64,000 nt of DNA from JAPOXR01 sp965116115 (GTDB lineage Bacteria; Pseudomonadota; Alphaproteobacteria; Rhodobacterales; Rhodobacteraceae), in NCBI GenBank assembly GCA_965116115.1, contig OZ220486.1:248001-312000 (forward strand), read 5' to 3'. Below are positions 26,501 through 34,091 of this stretch, piece by piece. The notes below the pieces were generated by a model. It saw only the letters and a list, made by a program, of their open reading frames with translations. It did not search any database and had not been told where the DNA came from. The translations under genes were made by a program, and so were the position numbers. Within the stretch, counting starts at the first letter, position 1. Every line of letters begins with the position of its first letter.

Positions 26501-28062
26501 CCGGCGTCACGCTGATCTCTCCGCCGCCGCACCATGATATCTACTCAATCGAGGATCTGGCGCAGCTGATCTATGATCTCAAACAGATCAACCCCCGGGC
26601 CAAGGTCACCGTCAAGCTGGTGTCTTCGAGCGGCATCGGCACCATCGCTGCAGGGGTCGCCAAAGCGAAGGCGGATGTGATTCTGATTTCCGGCCACAAC
26701 GGAGGCACCGGCGCATCGCCGGCGACGTCCATCAAATTCGCAGGCCTGCCTTGGGAAATCGGTCTCGCAGAAGTTCACCAAGTGCTGACCATCAACAATC
26801 TGCGCGACCGCGTGACGCTGAGGACGGACGGCGGACTGCGGACCGGGCGCGACGTCGTCATCGCGGCCCTGCTAGGCGCCGAAGAATTCGGCATCGGCAC
26901 GGCGGCGCTGGTTGCGATGGGATGCATCATGGTCAGACAGTGCCATTCCAACACCTGTCCGGTCGGCATCTGCACGCAGAATGAACAGCTGCGGAGGAAA
27001 TTCACAGGCAACGCAGAAAAGGTTGTCAATCTCATCTCGTTTTACGCTCACGAGATCCGGACTATCCTGGCCTCGATCGGGGCGCGTTCACTGCAGGAAA
27101 TCGTCGGAAGGGCCGATTTTCTGGCGCAGGTTTCACGCGGAGCCGACTGTCTCGACGATCTGGATCTCAACCCTTTGCTGGTCACCATGGATGAGAGGAA
27201 GGCGATCGGCAGCTGCCTGACGCGGCCGCGCAATGAGGTGCCGGAGACTCTGGACAGCGAGATATTCAAGGATGCGCAGCCGTTTTTCAATGACGGCGAA
27301 AAAATGCAGCTTTCATATACCGTCCGGAACACGCTCCGCACGATCGGCGCCCGCACGTCATCGCGGATCGTTAAGCGGTTCGGAATGCGCAACAAACTTC
27401 AGAAGGATCATTTGACCATCAGTCTGAACGGCTCCGCGGGACAGTCGCTCGGCGCCTTCGCCGTGAACGGCCTCAAAATCGAAGTGTCGGGAGATGCGAA
27501 CGATTACGTCGGCAAGGGGCTTTCCGGCGGAATGATCGTTCTGCTCCCGCCGCTGTCTTCCCGGCTCACGGCAGCTGACAATGTGATTGCCGGCAACACC
27601 GTGCTTTACGGAGCGACGGGGGGCGCGTTTTACGCTGCCGGCCGCGCAGGCGAGAGATTCTGCGTGCGGAACTCCGGCGCCGAAGCCGTGGCAGAGGGAT
27701 GCGGCGCCAACGGATGCGAATACATGACCGGAGGCGCGGCGGTGATTCTGGGGCCGATCGGCCCCAATTTCGGCGCCGGCATGACCGGCGGAATGGCTTA
27801 CGTATACGATCCTGACGGCATCGCCGTCAGTTTGATGAATCCAGACACCTTGGCTGTCGGCGGAATCGCATCGAACCGGTGGCTTTCGCACTGTATGGGC
27901 ATCATACAGCGGCATGCGTTGGAAACCGGCAGCGTCAAGGCCGGGGAAATTCTTGAAAACTGGGTGTCCGAACGGCGTCATTTCATACAGGTCTGTCCGA
28001 AGGAGATGGTGTCGCGGCTTCCCCATCCGCTTGAATGGGAGCCTGTTGCCCGGAGCGCGTAG
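23527..28062 (+). CDS. gltB: Glutamate synthase [NADPH] large (alpha) subunit
   Basis: GltB makes two glutamates from glutamine and 2-oxoglutarate using electrons from GltD. The protein is 1511 residues, normal for the family. A 33-residue propeptide precedes the catalytic Cys 34 in HDSCGVGLVA, the start of the class-II glutaminase domain; YHQRYSTNTFPQW and HNGEINTLKGN also belong to it. The FMN/2-oxoglutarate barrel includes GAKPGEGGQLPGQKV and SGHNGGTGASP, and the 3Fe-4S cysteines lie in QCHSNTCPVGICTQ (about 1139-1150). The C-terminal GXGXG helix domain has GLSGGMIVL repeats. ATG 23527 has AAGGA eight bases upstream. Bases 24426-26328 are duplicated exactly, by eye, at 34289-36191. Confidence 0.95.
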   Translation: MRENFHFNASGEAEARRRLSEEGLYCPEHEHDSCGVGLVASVSGKKSRKIVETGIRALKAVWHRGAVDADGKTGDGAGLLFQLPVRFFYDQVRRTGHEPDKDRRIAVGMVFLPRTDFAAQEGCRSIVETEILRMGHAIYGWRHVPVDTGVLGEKANATRPEIEQIMVSDRKGLSETDFERELYLIRRRIERAVVEGQLTGFYICSLSCQTIVYKGMMLAEQVSEFYPDLKDERFVSAYALYHQRYSTNTFPQWWLAQPFRCLAHNGEINTLKGNLNWLKGHQIRMASKSFGEYAEDIKPVVPNGSSDSASLDSVFEMMVRAGRSAPMAKTVLVPEAWSKKPEEMPQAWRDMYNFCNAVMEPWDGPAALVMTDGRWVCAGMDRNGLRPMRYTVTSDGIIIAGSETGMVPVDEAAIVEKGALGPGQMVAVDLLENKLCHDAELKDMLAASRPFAQRVSVIEELESVVGDPAETALFEGEALRRRQMMAGFTLEELETVLAPMAEDGKEAVASMGDDTPPAVLSSQFRPLSHYFRQNFSQVTNPPIDSLREHRVMSLRTRFGNLRNLLEEDDVQVAAAIYDTPFLSNAAYEAVMRHFGDSVAEIDCSFPADGGPNGLQHALDRIRSEAEDAVRSGYLHLSLSDMNQSSATAPVPMILAVSAVNSRLTQQGLRTFVSLNVRASECVDPHYFAVLVGCGATTVNAYLAQDSIAERINKGLIDMSLNQAVAKFREAIDQGLLKIMSKMGISVISSYRGGLNFEAVGLSRAMAAEFFPGMQSRVSGIGISGLQRNVLARHERSWKGVDATLPVGGFYKARHSGEVHAWEARSMHMLQSACDKQSYALWKKYSERLNSRPPMHLRDLLEISAPADPVDLQEVESVTAIRKRFVTPGMSLGALSPEAHRTLNVAMNRIGARSDSGEGGEDPAHFVPDPNGDNPSARIKQVASGRFGVTAEYLNHCDELEIKIAQGAKPGEGGQLPGQKVTELIARLRHSTAGVTLISPPPHHDIYSIEDLAQLIYDLKQINPRAKVTVKLVSSSGIGTIAAGVAKAKADVILISGHNGGTGASPATSIKFAGLPWEIGLAEVHQVLTINNLRDRVTLRTDGGLRTGRDVVIAALLGAEEFGIGTAALVAMGCIMVRQCHSNTCPVGICTQNEQLRRKFTGNAEKVVNLISFYAHEIRTILASIGARSLQEIVGRADFLAQVSRGADCLDDLDLNPLLVTMDERKAIGSCLTRPRNEVPETLDSEIFKDAQPFFNDGEKMQLSYTVRNTLRTIGARTSSRIVKRFGMRNKLQKDHLTISLNGSAGQSLGAFAVNGLKIEVSGDANDYVGKGLSGGMIVLLPPLSSRLTAADNVIAGNTVLYGATGGAFYAAGRAGERFCVRNSGAEAVAEGCGANGCEYMTGGAAVILGPIGPNFGAGMTGGMAYVYDPDGIAVSLMNPDTLAVGGIASNRWLSHCMGIIQRHALETGSVKAGEILENWVSERRHFIQVCPKEMVSRLPHPLEWEPVARSA

Positions 28063-28382
28063 ACGTTTGACGGACGGCGGGCAGTTCCAGGCCGGCCCGC
28101 CGCTTCCGGTTGAAAGTCCTCTCCGGCCGCATCCGGGACTATCCCGAGCCACGCAGATTCAGATTCGGTGATTTTGCCCCGGCGGCCCGAACTTCCGGGC
28201 GAATGGGAAAGAGAGGAGTTCTGCCTGCCGGTTGTTGCTGAAAACCTATATTGACGCTGAGTGCCGTATGGCTCTCCGCGGCCGCGCCGCCGATTGGCGG
28301 CGCTTTGACGAGACTCAGGATATAGATCAGACTCAACCGCGGTCTACAAATGGAGCGATGCATTTCGGAGTTTAATCGGGAA
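28063..28382. other. Intergenic region with a repeat shared with 39676-39810
   Basis: After gltB there is a GC-rich inverted pair (GGCGGGC and GCCCGCC, about 28077-28104) that could end transcription, though no T-run follows. From 28256 the sequence GCTGAGTGCCGTATGGCTCT begins a block of about 135 bases repeated, with changes, at 39676. The block runs to about 28382, just before the TIR-like gene. Confidence 0.45.
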
Positions 28383-29411
28383 ATGGAAACATCTTTCGGT
28401 ATCTGCCCCATTTGGAAAACCCCCGCGATCGAACTTTGCCGTCATGGCGAGGGGGAACGCGAGTTTGATTCGCCTCGCGCCGGCGGCCGCTATCTTGTGA
28501 CCGAAAATGCGGAAGAGGCGCTCAAGAAGCTTGATGCTTCCGTCAAGGCGCGTCTGACCACATGGCTGATCGACCAGCGCCACTTCGGCACTGACTGTCC
28601 GATAGTGGACTTAAGTGCGATTGAGAATTCCAAAAGCCGCCGCCCGCTGCCTGTTCATGAACGGGCTGATCGGCTTCTTAGTTTTTTTGCAGATCGTGGC
28701 CCCTGTCCGGGTAACAGCGTTTCGATTCCCAAATTCAGGGGTGATCGCAATGATTTATACCGGGGCATCGCCTGTCTGGAGTCTTCGATTTATTTCAGTC
28801 CTGATGATTTTGGCGATTATGATCAGTATGATCACGAGGTCACCTTTTTTCTCAAGTATCTGGAGAAGAAAGGATGGCTGGATTTGCTGGACTCGCAGGC
28901 TCCCGATGACGCTCGAAAGTGCAGATTGACCGTGGATGGCTACGCCCGGCTAGCTGAACTGGAAGAGACCCATGTACCCTCCTCCAGGGTCTTTGTCGCA
29001 ATGTGGTTCGATGAATCCATGAATTCGGCATTTAAGGATGGCATTGCTCTGGGTATCCGCGATGCCGGATACGATCCGGTGCGGATCGACCGGAAAGAGC
29101 ATATCAACAAGGTCGACGATGAGATCATCGCCGAGATAAGGAGATCCCGCTTTGTCGTCGCGGATTTCACACATGGAAATGACGGTGCGCGCGGCGGCGT
29201 CTATTTTGAGGCTGGTTTCGCTCTGGGTATCGGCATTCCAGTCATATTTTCTTGCCAAAAGGACAAGTTTGAGGAAGTTCATTTCGATACGCGCCAATAC
29301 AATCACATTGTCTGGGAAACGCCGGACGAGTTACGGGATAAGCTGGGCAAGCGCATCGCCGCCATACTCGGAGACGGTCCGGTCAAGCCGCCTGACTCGA
29401 TCGCCGGCTGA
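28383..29411 (+). CDS. TIR-like / nucleoside 2-deoxyribosyltransferase-fold protein, candidate defence effector
   Basis: This 342-residue protein has three parts. The N-terminus (ICPIWKTPAIELC, about 7-19) looks like a worn zinc ribbon. Residues about 150-195 (FFLKYLEKKGWLDLL...RLTVDGYARLAEL) look like a winged helix. The C-terminus (202-330) has the Rossmann-like pattern RVFVAMWFDESMNSAF, then SRFVVADFTH and GGVYFEAGFALGIGIPVIF, as in nucleoside deoxyribosyltransferases and related TIR-like domains; Glu 276 is at the catalytic position. Such domains process nucleotides or NAD in several conflict systems. ATG 28350 would add eleven residues, but those codons lie in a repeat shared with 39676-39810, so ATG 28383 is preferred. 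Substrate and partners are unknown. Confidence 0.65.
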   Translation: METSFGICPIWKTPAIELCRHGEGEREFDSPRAGGRYLVTENAEEALKKLDASVKARLTTWLIDQRHFGTDCPIVDLSAIENSKSRRPLPVHERADRLLSFFADRGPCPGNSVSIPKFRGDRNDLYRGIACLESSIYFSPDDFGDYDQYDHEVTFFLKYLEKKGWLDLLDSQAPDDARKCRLTVDGYARLAELEETHVPSSRVFVAMWFDESMNSAFKDGIALGIRDAGYDPVRIDRKEHINKVDDEIIAEIRRSRFVVADFTHGNDGARGGVYFEAGFALGIGIPVIFSCQKDKFEEVHFDTRQYNHIVWETPDELRDKLGKRIAAILGDGPVKPPDSIAG

Positions 29412-29970
29412 AACCCTACTGAGTTTTTGCGCAAACCGTTAACACCGGTGAAAGGACAAGGAAAAATGAAGGCTCAATTTACAAATCGTATGCACGGTCT
29501 TTCGGTTCCCGCAGAAAATAATGTGCGGGAGGGGGCATTTTTCAGCCCAACATACTGATAATACTGCAGAATAATTGTCGAAGTATCTGGCAAAACCGCT
29601 TGTGATCTATGACATCTATCCCCTTGTATATAAATGCATTACAGTATGGATGCATACGATTTGTAAATTGAGCCAAAATGAATAAAGCCTCACTTGAATC
29701 GAAACGAAGTTCCGTGCAAATCTTTTCACCGATCAAACTCTGAAATGCATCGTTTGATTTACCTCGCGCCCTACAACTCCTGTGAGCAACTCTTAATGGA
29801 ATTATCCTTGATGTGATTCATTATGAGGACTTCGCCGGACTTCTCGAAGACATCGCCGATGTCTGCTTGTTCGGCAATAAGACCGTGTCGGTCGTAGCCA
29901 GCCTGAATGCGCATGAATTGTTAAGCCTTTACCATACTTTCCCGCCGGAGTGAGCCCGGCAGTCTGCTAG
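29412..29970. other. Intergenic region with a MITE-like element, an IS110 end and a gene fragment
   Basis: No intact gene is present. It contains the 29471-29674 element, and at 29778-29826 a copy of the IS110 left-end motif (AATGGAATTATCCTTG). From 29816 to 29953 an open 45-codon stretch without a start reads YEDFAGLLEDIADVCLFGNK and ends TFPPE-stop; it looks like the cut-off 3' end of a gene I cannot name. Confidence 0.4.
29471..29674. mobile_element. MITE-like element with perfect 24-bp terminal inverted repeats
   Basis: GGCTCAATTTACAAATCGTA followed by TGCA (29471-29494) is repeated exactly in reverse orientation at 29651-29674. The 204-bp element encodes nothing recognisable. A third copy of one end, continuing inward with similar sequence (CTGTAATG), lies at 63956-63993. 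Confidence 0.65.
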
Positions 29971-32157
29971 CCTCGATTCCCAACGGCCATAATTGATGTG
30001 AATCCAGCGGCGACCGCGAACCGCCGGATCGATCCGTTATCGTTCGGCGGGCGGCGTTTGCCGTGCTCCCCGCCCTGATCGGACGGATGTCGGTCTTGCC
30101 GCCGCCGGCATGTAATCATCGTATTTAAGGTTTTCAGCACTGACTATCACGCTCTCATAAAGGGCCGCGGCACGGCATCAGAATCAGGACAGGCGACGCT
30201 TCCGGGTTCAGTGCCCGCCTTCTGAGTCGATTCCAAGCTTTCTTTCATGTGTCCTGTATCAATGCGCGGCGCGGTTCCGCGCAATTCCGGCTTGCGGCAG
30301 AATCAATAATGTGATATAGTGGAAATAGTATTCAAACTACATGAGTTACTATGACTGAATTGGCCGAACTCTTCCGCAAGCCGCAGTCCCGGACCTGTCT
30401 CCAGTACGAGGCTCTCCGGGCTTACTTCCTCGACGGCGCAGAGGCCGCGGAGGCCGCGAGGCGCTTCGGATACAGCCTCGGATCCTTCCGCAACCTGTGC
30501 GCGAAGCTGCGCGGGAACCCGGATCTGTCTTCCTTCTTCGCCGAGCGCAGGCCGGGTCCGAAGCCGAACCCCGGCGAGCCTCTCAGGCTGCGGCGGGACC
30601 GGCGCATCCTTGAGCTTCGCAGGACCGCCGGCCTCTCGGTCAGCGAGATCAGCCGGAAGCTCGGGGAGGAAGGGATGCCCGCCGGAACGACGACCGTGCA
30701 ACGCGCGCTCCGCAGGAACGGCGTCGGCAAGCTGCCGCGCCGGTCGCCCGGCGAGCGCGAAGCCGCCCTCCGGCCGATCTCCGCCCCGGTCGCCGACGCC
30801 CGGGAGCTCGACCTTTCGCCGCGGCGCCTGCGCACCGGGTTCGGCGGGCTGTTCCTGTTCGTTCCCGACCTTGTCCGGCTTGATCTCGACCGGATCGTCG
30901 CTGACAGCGGCATGCCGGGCAGCGGGATGATCCCCGCGGGCCATGCTTTCCGGGCCCTGCTGGCTCTGAAGCTCCAGTGAGTCGGACGGCCGCCGCACAT
31001 CATGGCCGACATCCTCGATCCCGGCACAGCTCTGTTCGCCGGGCTGAACATTATGCCTGAACGGTCAAGCCTGACCGAGTATTCCGGGCGCGTCGACCCG
31101 AAGCTGTGCGCCGGCCTCATGGACCGCTGGCACCGGGCGCTGAAAGGCTTGGAGACGGACCTCGGCGGGGACGGCTCCTTCGACCTCGATTTCCATGCTG
31201 TCCCCTGGCACGGGAAGGATCCGGAGGCGCCCGTCGAACGGCATTACGTCTCCAAGCGGAGCCGCAGGCAGAAGGGCGTCCTCGCCTTCCTCGCCCGCGA
31301 CGCCGACGCCCGCCTGCTCGTCTACGCGAACGCCCGGGTCCGCAAGGCGGACCAGAACGATGAGATCCTCCGGTTCATCGGGTTCTGGGACGAGCGCAAC
31401 GGCGGCCTGCCTAGGGAACCAGCGTTCGATTCCCGGCTGACGACGCATGCGAATCTCCAGCGGATCAACGAGAGAGGCATTGACTTCCTGACCCTCCGCA
31501 GGCGGACTGGATCGCTTCTCGACGCTGTCGCTGACGCCCCGGAAAGCGACTGGAAGCAGGTGCGCCTTGCTGATGTCGGGCGGATCTACCGCACGCCCGG
31601 GGTTCTCGACCGGCGCGTCCGGATCTCCGGCTATCCGGGCGACATCCGCCAGTTGGCAGTGCGCGGACTGGGTCACGAACGGCCGACCCTGCTGCTCACT
31701 GAGCAGATGAAGACCTCCGCGAGCCGGCTCGTCGACCGTTACGCCCGGCGGATGGTGATCGAGAACGCCATCGCTGACGCGATCGACTTCTTCCACATGG
31801 ACGCGCTGTCCGCCGCGGTCCCGATGAAGATCGATCTCGATCTTCAGCTCACCCTCATGGCCGGCGGCCTGTACCGGCTGCTGGCCGTCCGCGTCGGAAA
31901 CGGCAAGAGGAACGCGAAGTCGCGCACGCTGTTCCGCAACTTCGTCAAAGCGCCGGCGGACATCACGATCGGAAAAGACAGCATCGACGTCCGGATCGGA
32001 CGGCGGGCGAACAATCCGTTCCTCCTCAACGCCTCATACGACGAAACTGACATCGCCGTCCCATGGCTCGGGAACCATAGGCTGCGGATCAGCTTCCTGT
32101 GAACGCCGCATGCGGAAGCCCGGGATTCACATCAATTATGGCCGTTGGGAATCGAGG
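29971..32157 (+). mobile_element. Complete 2.2-kb insertion sequence with 35-bp inverted repeats
   Basis: Perfect inverted repeats (outer end CCTCGATTCCCAACGGCCAT, 35 bp) lie at 29971-30005 and 32123-32157. CTAG flanks both ends (29967-29970 and 32158-32161) and is a likely 4-bp target duplication. The element carries one transposase gene interrupted by TGA. A 3' part of the same element lies at 39313-39674. It sits at the left edge of the first AAA module; the second module lacks it. Confidence 0.85.
30351..32102 (+). pseudogene. IS transposase split by one in-frame TGA
   Basis: Residues 1-209 contain an N-terminal helix-turn-helix (AARRFGYSLGSFRNLCAKLR) and LSPRRLRTGFGGLFLFVPDL. TGA follows LLALKLQ at 30978-30980, and the same frame then continues from 30981 through DILDPGTALFAGLNIMPERS, FDLDFHAVPWHG, RRSRRQKGVLAFLARD-like residues, FDSRLTTHANLQ and RMVIENAIADAIDFFHMDAL. 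This is a DDE-type transposase of about 580 residues whose exact IS family I am not sure of. A single nonsense codon, rather than scattered damage, separates the halves; readthrough or very recent inactivation are both possible. Confidence 0.7.
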
Positions 32158-32161
32158 CTAG

Positions 32162-32651
32162 CTGCGAGATCATCGGGAGGGAATTCTGACGTTCACGCGG
32201 AATCCGGCGCCACCAGTGACGAATGACCAAGCCAAAAGCGACCTGCGGATGCTGGAAAACGCATACGGCTGTTGCCGGAGCGAGCGGAGCTCCTGGAGCA
32301 GCGCGGTGCTGCGGATTCTGCAGGCACAGACAGCCTGACCTTGACGCGCTCAGGACGGAGCCAGCGGATATGAACTTCCGCTCAGCCGATTCTTGAGCGG
32401 AACTCTGCTCCTGATCCGTTACATCGAAAAATATTCCGAATGCCGCCCGCGGCAAACGATATCTTTTCCGGTAACGCTTGCCGGATATCTGGTCAGCTGA
32501 AAATCACTTGGTTTTTTCATGCCGGAACTATACCCTCGGAATCCTTGACAAAACCTGACACTGTCGAAATCCGGTTCCGTTTCACAATAGTATACGCGGG
32601 TGGAATTCCGGCCGGCATCGCCGCGGTTCCGGTCTCCGGCAGGAAGGGAAG
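32162..32651 (+). promoter_or_regulatory. Conserved non-coding leader of the AAA module (copy 1)
   Basis: These 490 bases are the same, by eye, as 44358-44847 although no convincing gene lies in them. TTGACA at 32545-32550 is a possible -35 element but no well-spaced -10 was found. GGAAGGGAAG stands directly before ATG 32652. A frame on the opposite strand is open in both copies but has no recognisable protein features. Confidence 0.4.
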
Positions 32652-34091
32652 ATGGCGGGGCGCGACATGGACAAGAACCCGTTCCGGCCCGGCACCGGTG
32701 TTATTCCGCCGGTGCTGGCCGGGCGCGAGGAGCTGAAAAGCGCAGCCGGACGGCGGCTTGACCGTCTGGTCGGCGGAAGTCTTGACCCGACCGCGCTTCA
32801 GCTCATGGGCCCGCGCGGCTGCGGCAAGACGGCCCTGCTGGCTTGGCTTGAGAAACAGGCTGAGAAAAAGAAGATTGAATCCATCTTTTTGTCCATAGAG
32901 GCTTTCGCCAGCCTTGATATGCTTGTCGGCGTGTTGCGGTGGCTGAAGGGGGGCCTGTTCGGCTTCGGAGAACGCGACCTGCGCATCGGAGCCGGCATTG
33001 ACGGGATTCCCGGATTCTCCGTTTCCGCGGGAATCGGCGGCGGCGTCCCGGCGCACAGGGCGGCGGCGACCGTCAATCGGCATCTGGACGCGCTCGCCCG
33101 CCGCCGCCGGCGGCTGCTCGTGTTGATCGACGAAGCCCACGGCTTGCCGGCTGAAACAGCCCGGCCTTGGTATGACGCCTTCCAAGCCGCTGCGCGGAGA
33201 CACCCGATGCTGCTGGTGATCGCCGGCACGCCGGATCTGCAGATGGTTCTCGATGTTTCGGGTTCGACCTTCACCGAACGTTTTGAAATCTGTCCGGTCG
33301 GCCGGTTGGCCCGGGAGGATGCCGCCCGGGCTCTGACCGAACCCTTCGGGGAGTATGCGCGTTTCGAGGACCGGGCCCTGTCAGCCGTCCTCGACGAAAC
33401 GCAGGGCTACCCTTATTTCATCCAGCTGTGGGGAGAGGCGATCTGGAACACGGTCGCCGAGTCCGGCGTTGCCAGCATCGGCATGCCGCAGGTCGAGGCG
33501 GCGGCGGCGGCGGCCGGCCAGCGGCGGCAGAGGCTTTACAGCCGGCGGATAGACGAGATGCTTCGCATTGGCATGCTGATCCCGGTTGCCGAGACGGCGC
33601 TGGAAATCAGAATGGGCCGGCGGCGCCCGAACGCATTTGACTTGATGAGAACCGCGGACAGGATCGCAGCCGCCGGCGGCGGCGACTGGAATGCGGCGAG
33701 CCGGGCGTTGCTGCACACCGGTTTTATCTGGGATGAGAAACCCGATAAATGGGAGTACGGGATTCCGAGCCTCGCTGAGCATATCGTCAAGGCCGCGGCA
33801 GGGCGCTGCGCCGACAATGCCGCCGCCGGTCCGTCGCTGGCGGCGGCGGTGCGTCTGCTTAAGGCGGAGAAGACGGCGACGCCCGAGGCCATGACCCGGG
33901 CGATGGCGGAGGCGGGGGCTGACGGTCTTGCGGCGGATTACCTGAGCGTGTTTTGTCAGCAGGGCTTGTTAACCGCGAAGGAAGACGGAAAATTCAGACT
34001 CGCCGCCCCGCTGCTGGCCGAACAGGTTCTAACGCGTCTCGGCATCGACCCTGCCGCCGAGGCGCCGGCGGCGCGGAAGGACGGCGAATAG
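32652..34091 (+). CDS. AAA-family ATPase with C-terminal winged helix (copy 1)
   Basis: The 479-residue protein has Walker A GPRGCGKTALL (53-63) and Walker B RLLVLIDEAHGL (153-164), then LLVIAGTPDLQMVLD (sensor-1 region) and YPYFIQLWGEAIWN, as in STAND/AAA_16-like ATPases. Residues about 395-465 look like a winged helix (LLKAEKTATPEAMTRAMAEA...QQGLLTAKEDGKFRLAAP). The next gene starts directly after its stop (TAG-ATG), so the two are coupled. The sister copy at 44848 is identical to residue 347 and then differs in patches. Such ATPases act in signalling or defence, but no function is assigned here. Confidence 0.75.
   Translation: MAGRDMDKNPFRPGTGVIPPVLAGREELKSAAGRRLDRLVGGSLDPTALQLMGPRGCGKTALLAWLEKQAEKKKIESIFLSIEAFASLDMLVGVLRWLKGGLFGFGERDLRIGAGIDGIPGFSVSAGIGGGVPAHRAAATVNRHLDALARRRRRLLVLIDEAHGLPAETARPWYDAFQAAARRHPMLLVIAGTPDLQMVLDVSGSTFTERFEICPVGRLAREDAARALTEPFGEYARFEDRALSAVLDETQGYPYFIQLWGEAIWNTVAESGVASIGMPQVEAAAAAAGQRRQRLYSRRIDEMLRIGMLIPVAETALEIRMGRRRPNAFDLMRTADRIAAAGGGDWNAASRALLHTGFIWDEKPDKWEYGIPSLAEHIVKAAAGRCADNAAAGPSLAAAVRLLKAEKTATPEAMTRAMAEAGADGLAADYLSVFCQQGLLTAKEDGKFRLAAPLLAEQVLTRLGIDPAAEAPAARKDGE

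Noticed and set aside
30303..31120. Minus-strand open frames opposite the IS transposase
   Set aside because: No family features; they are antisense to a well-supported transposase.
32132..32455. Minus-strand frame in the AAA leader, open in both copies
   Set aside because: The two copies are identical at the DNA level, so openness in both adds no evidence; composition is not protein-like.
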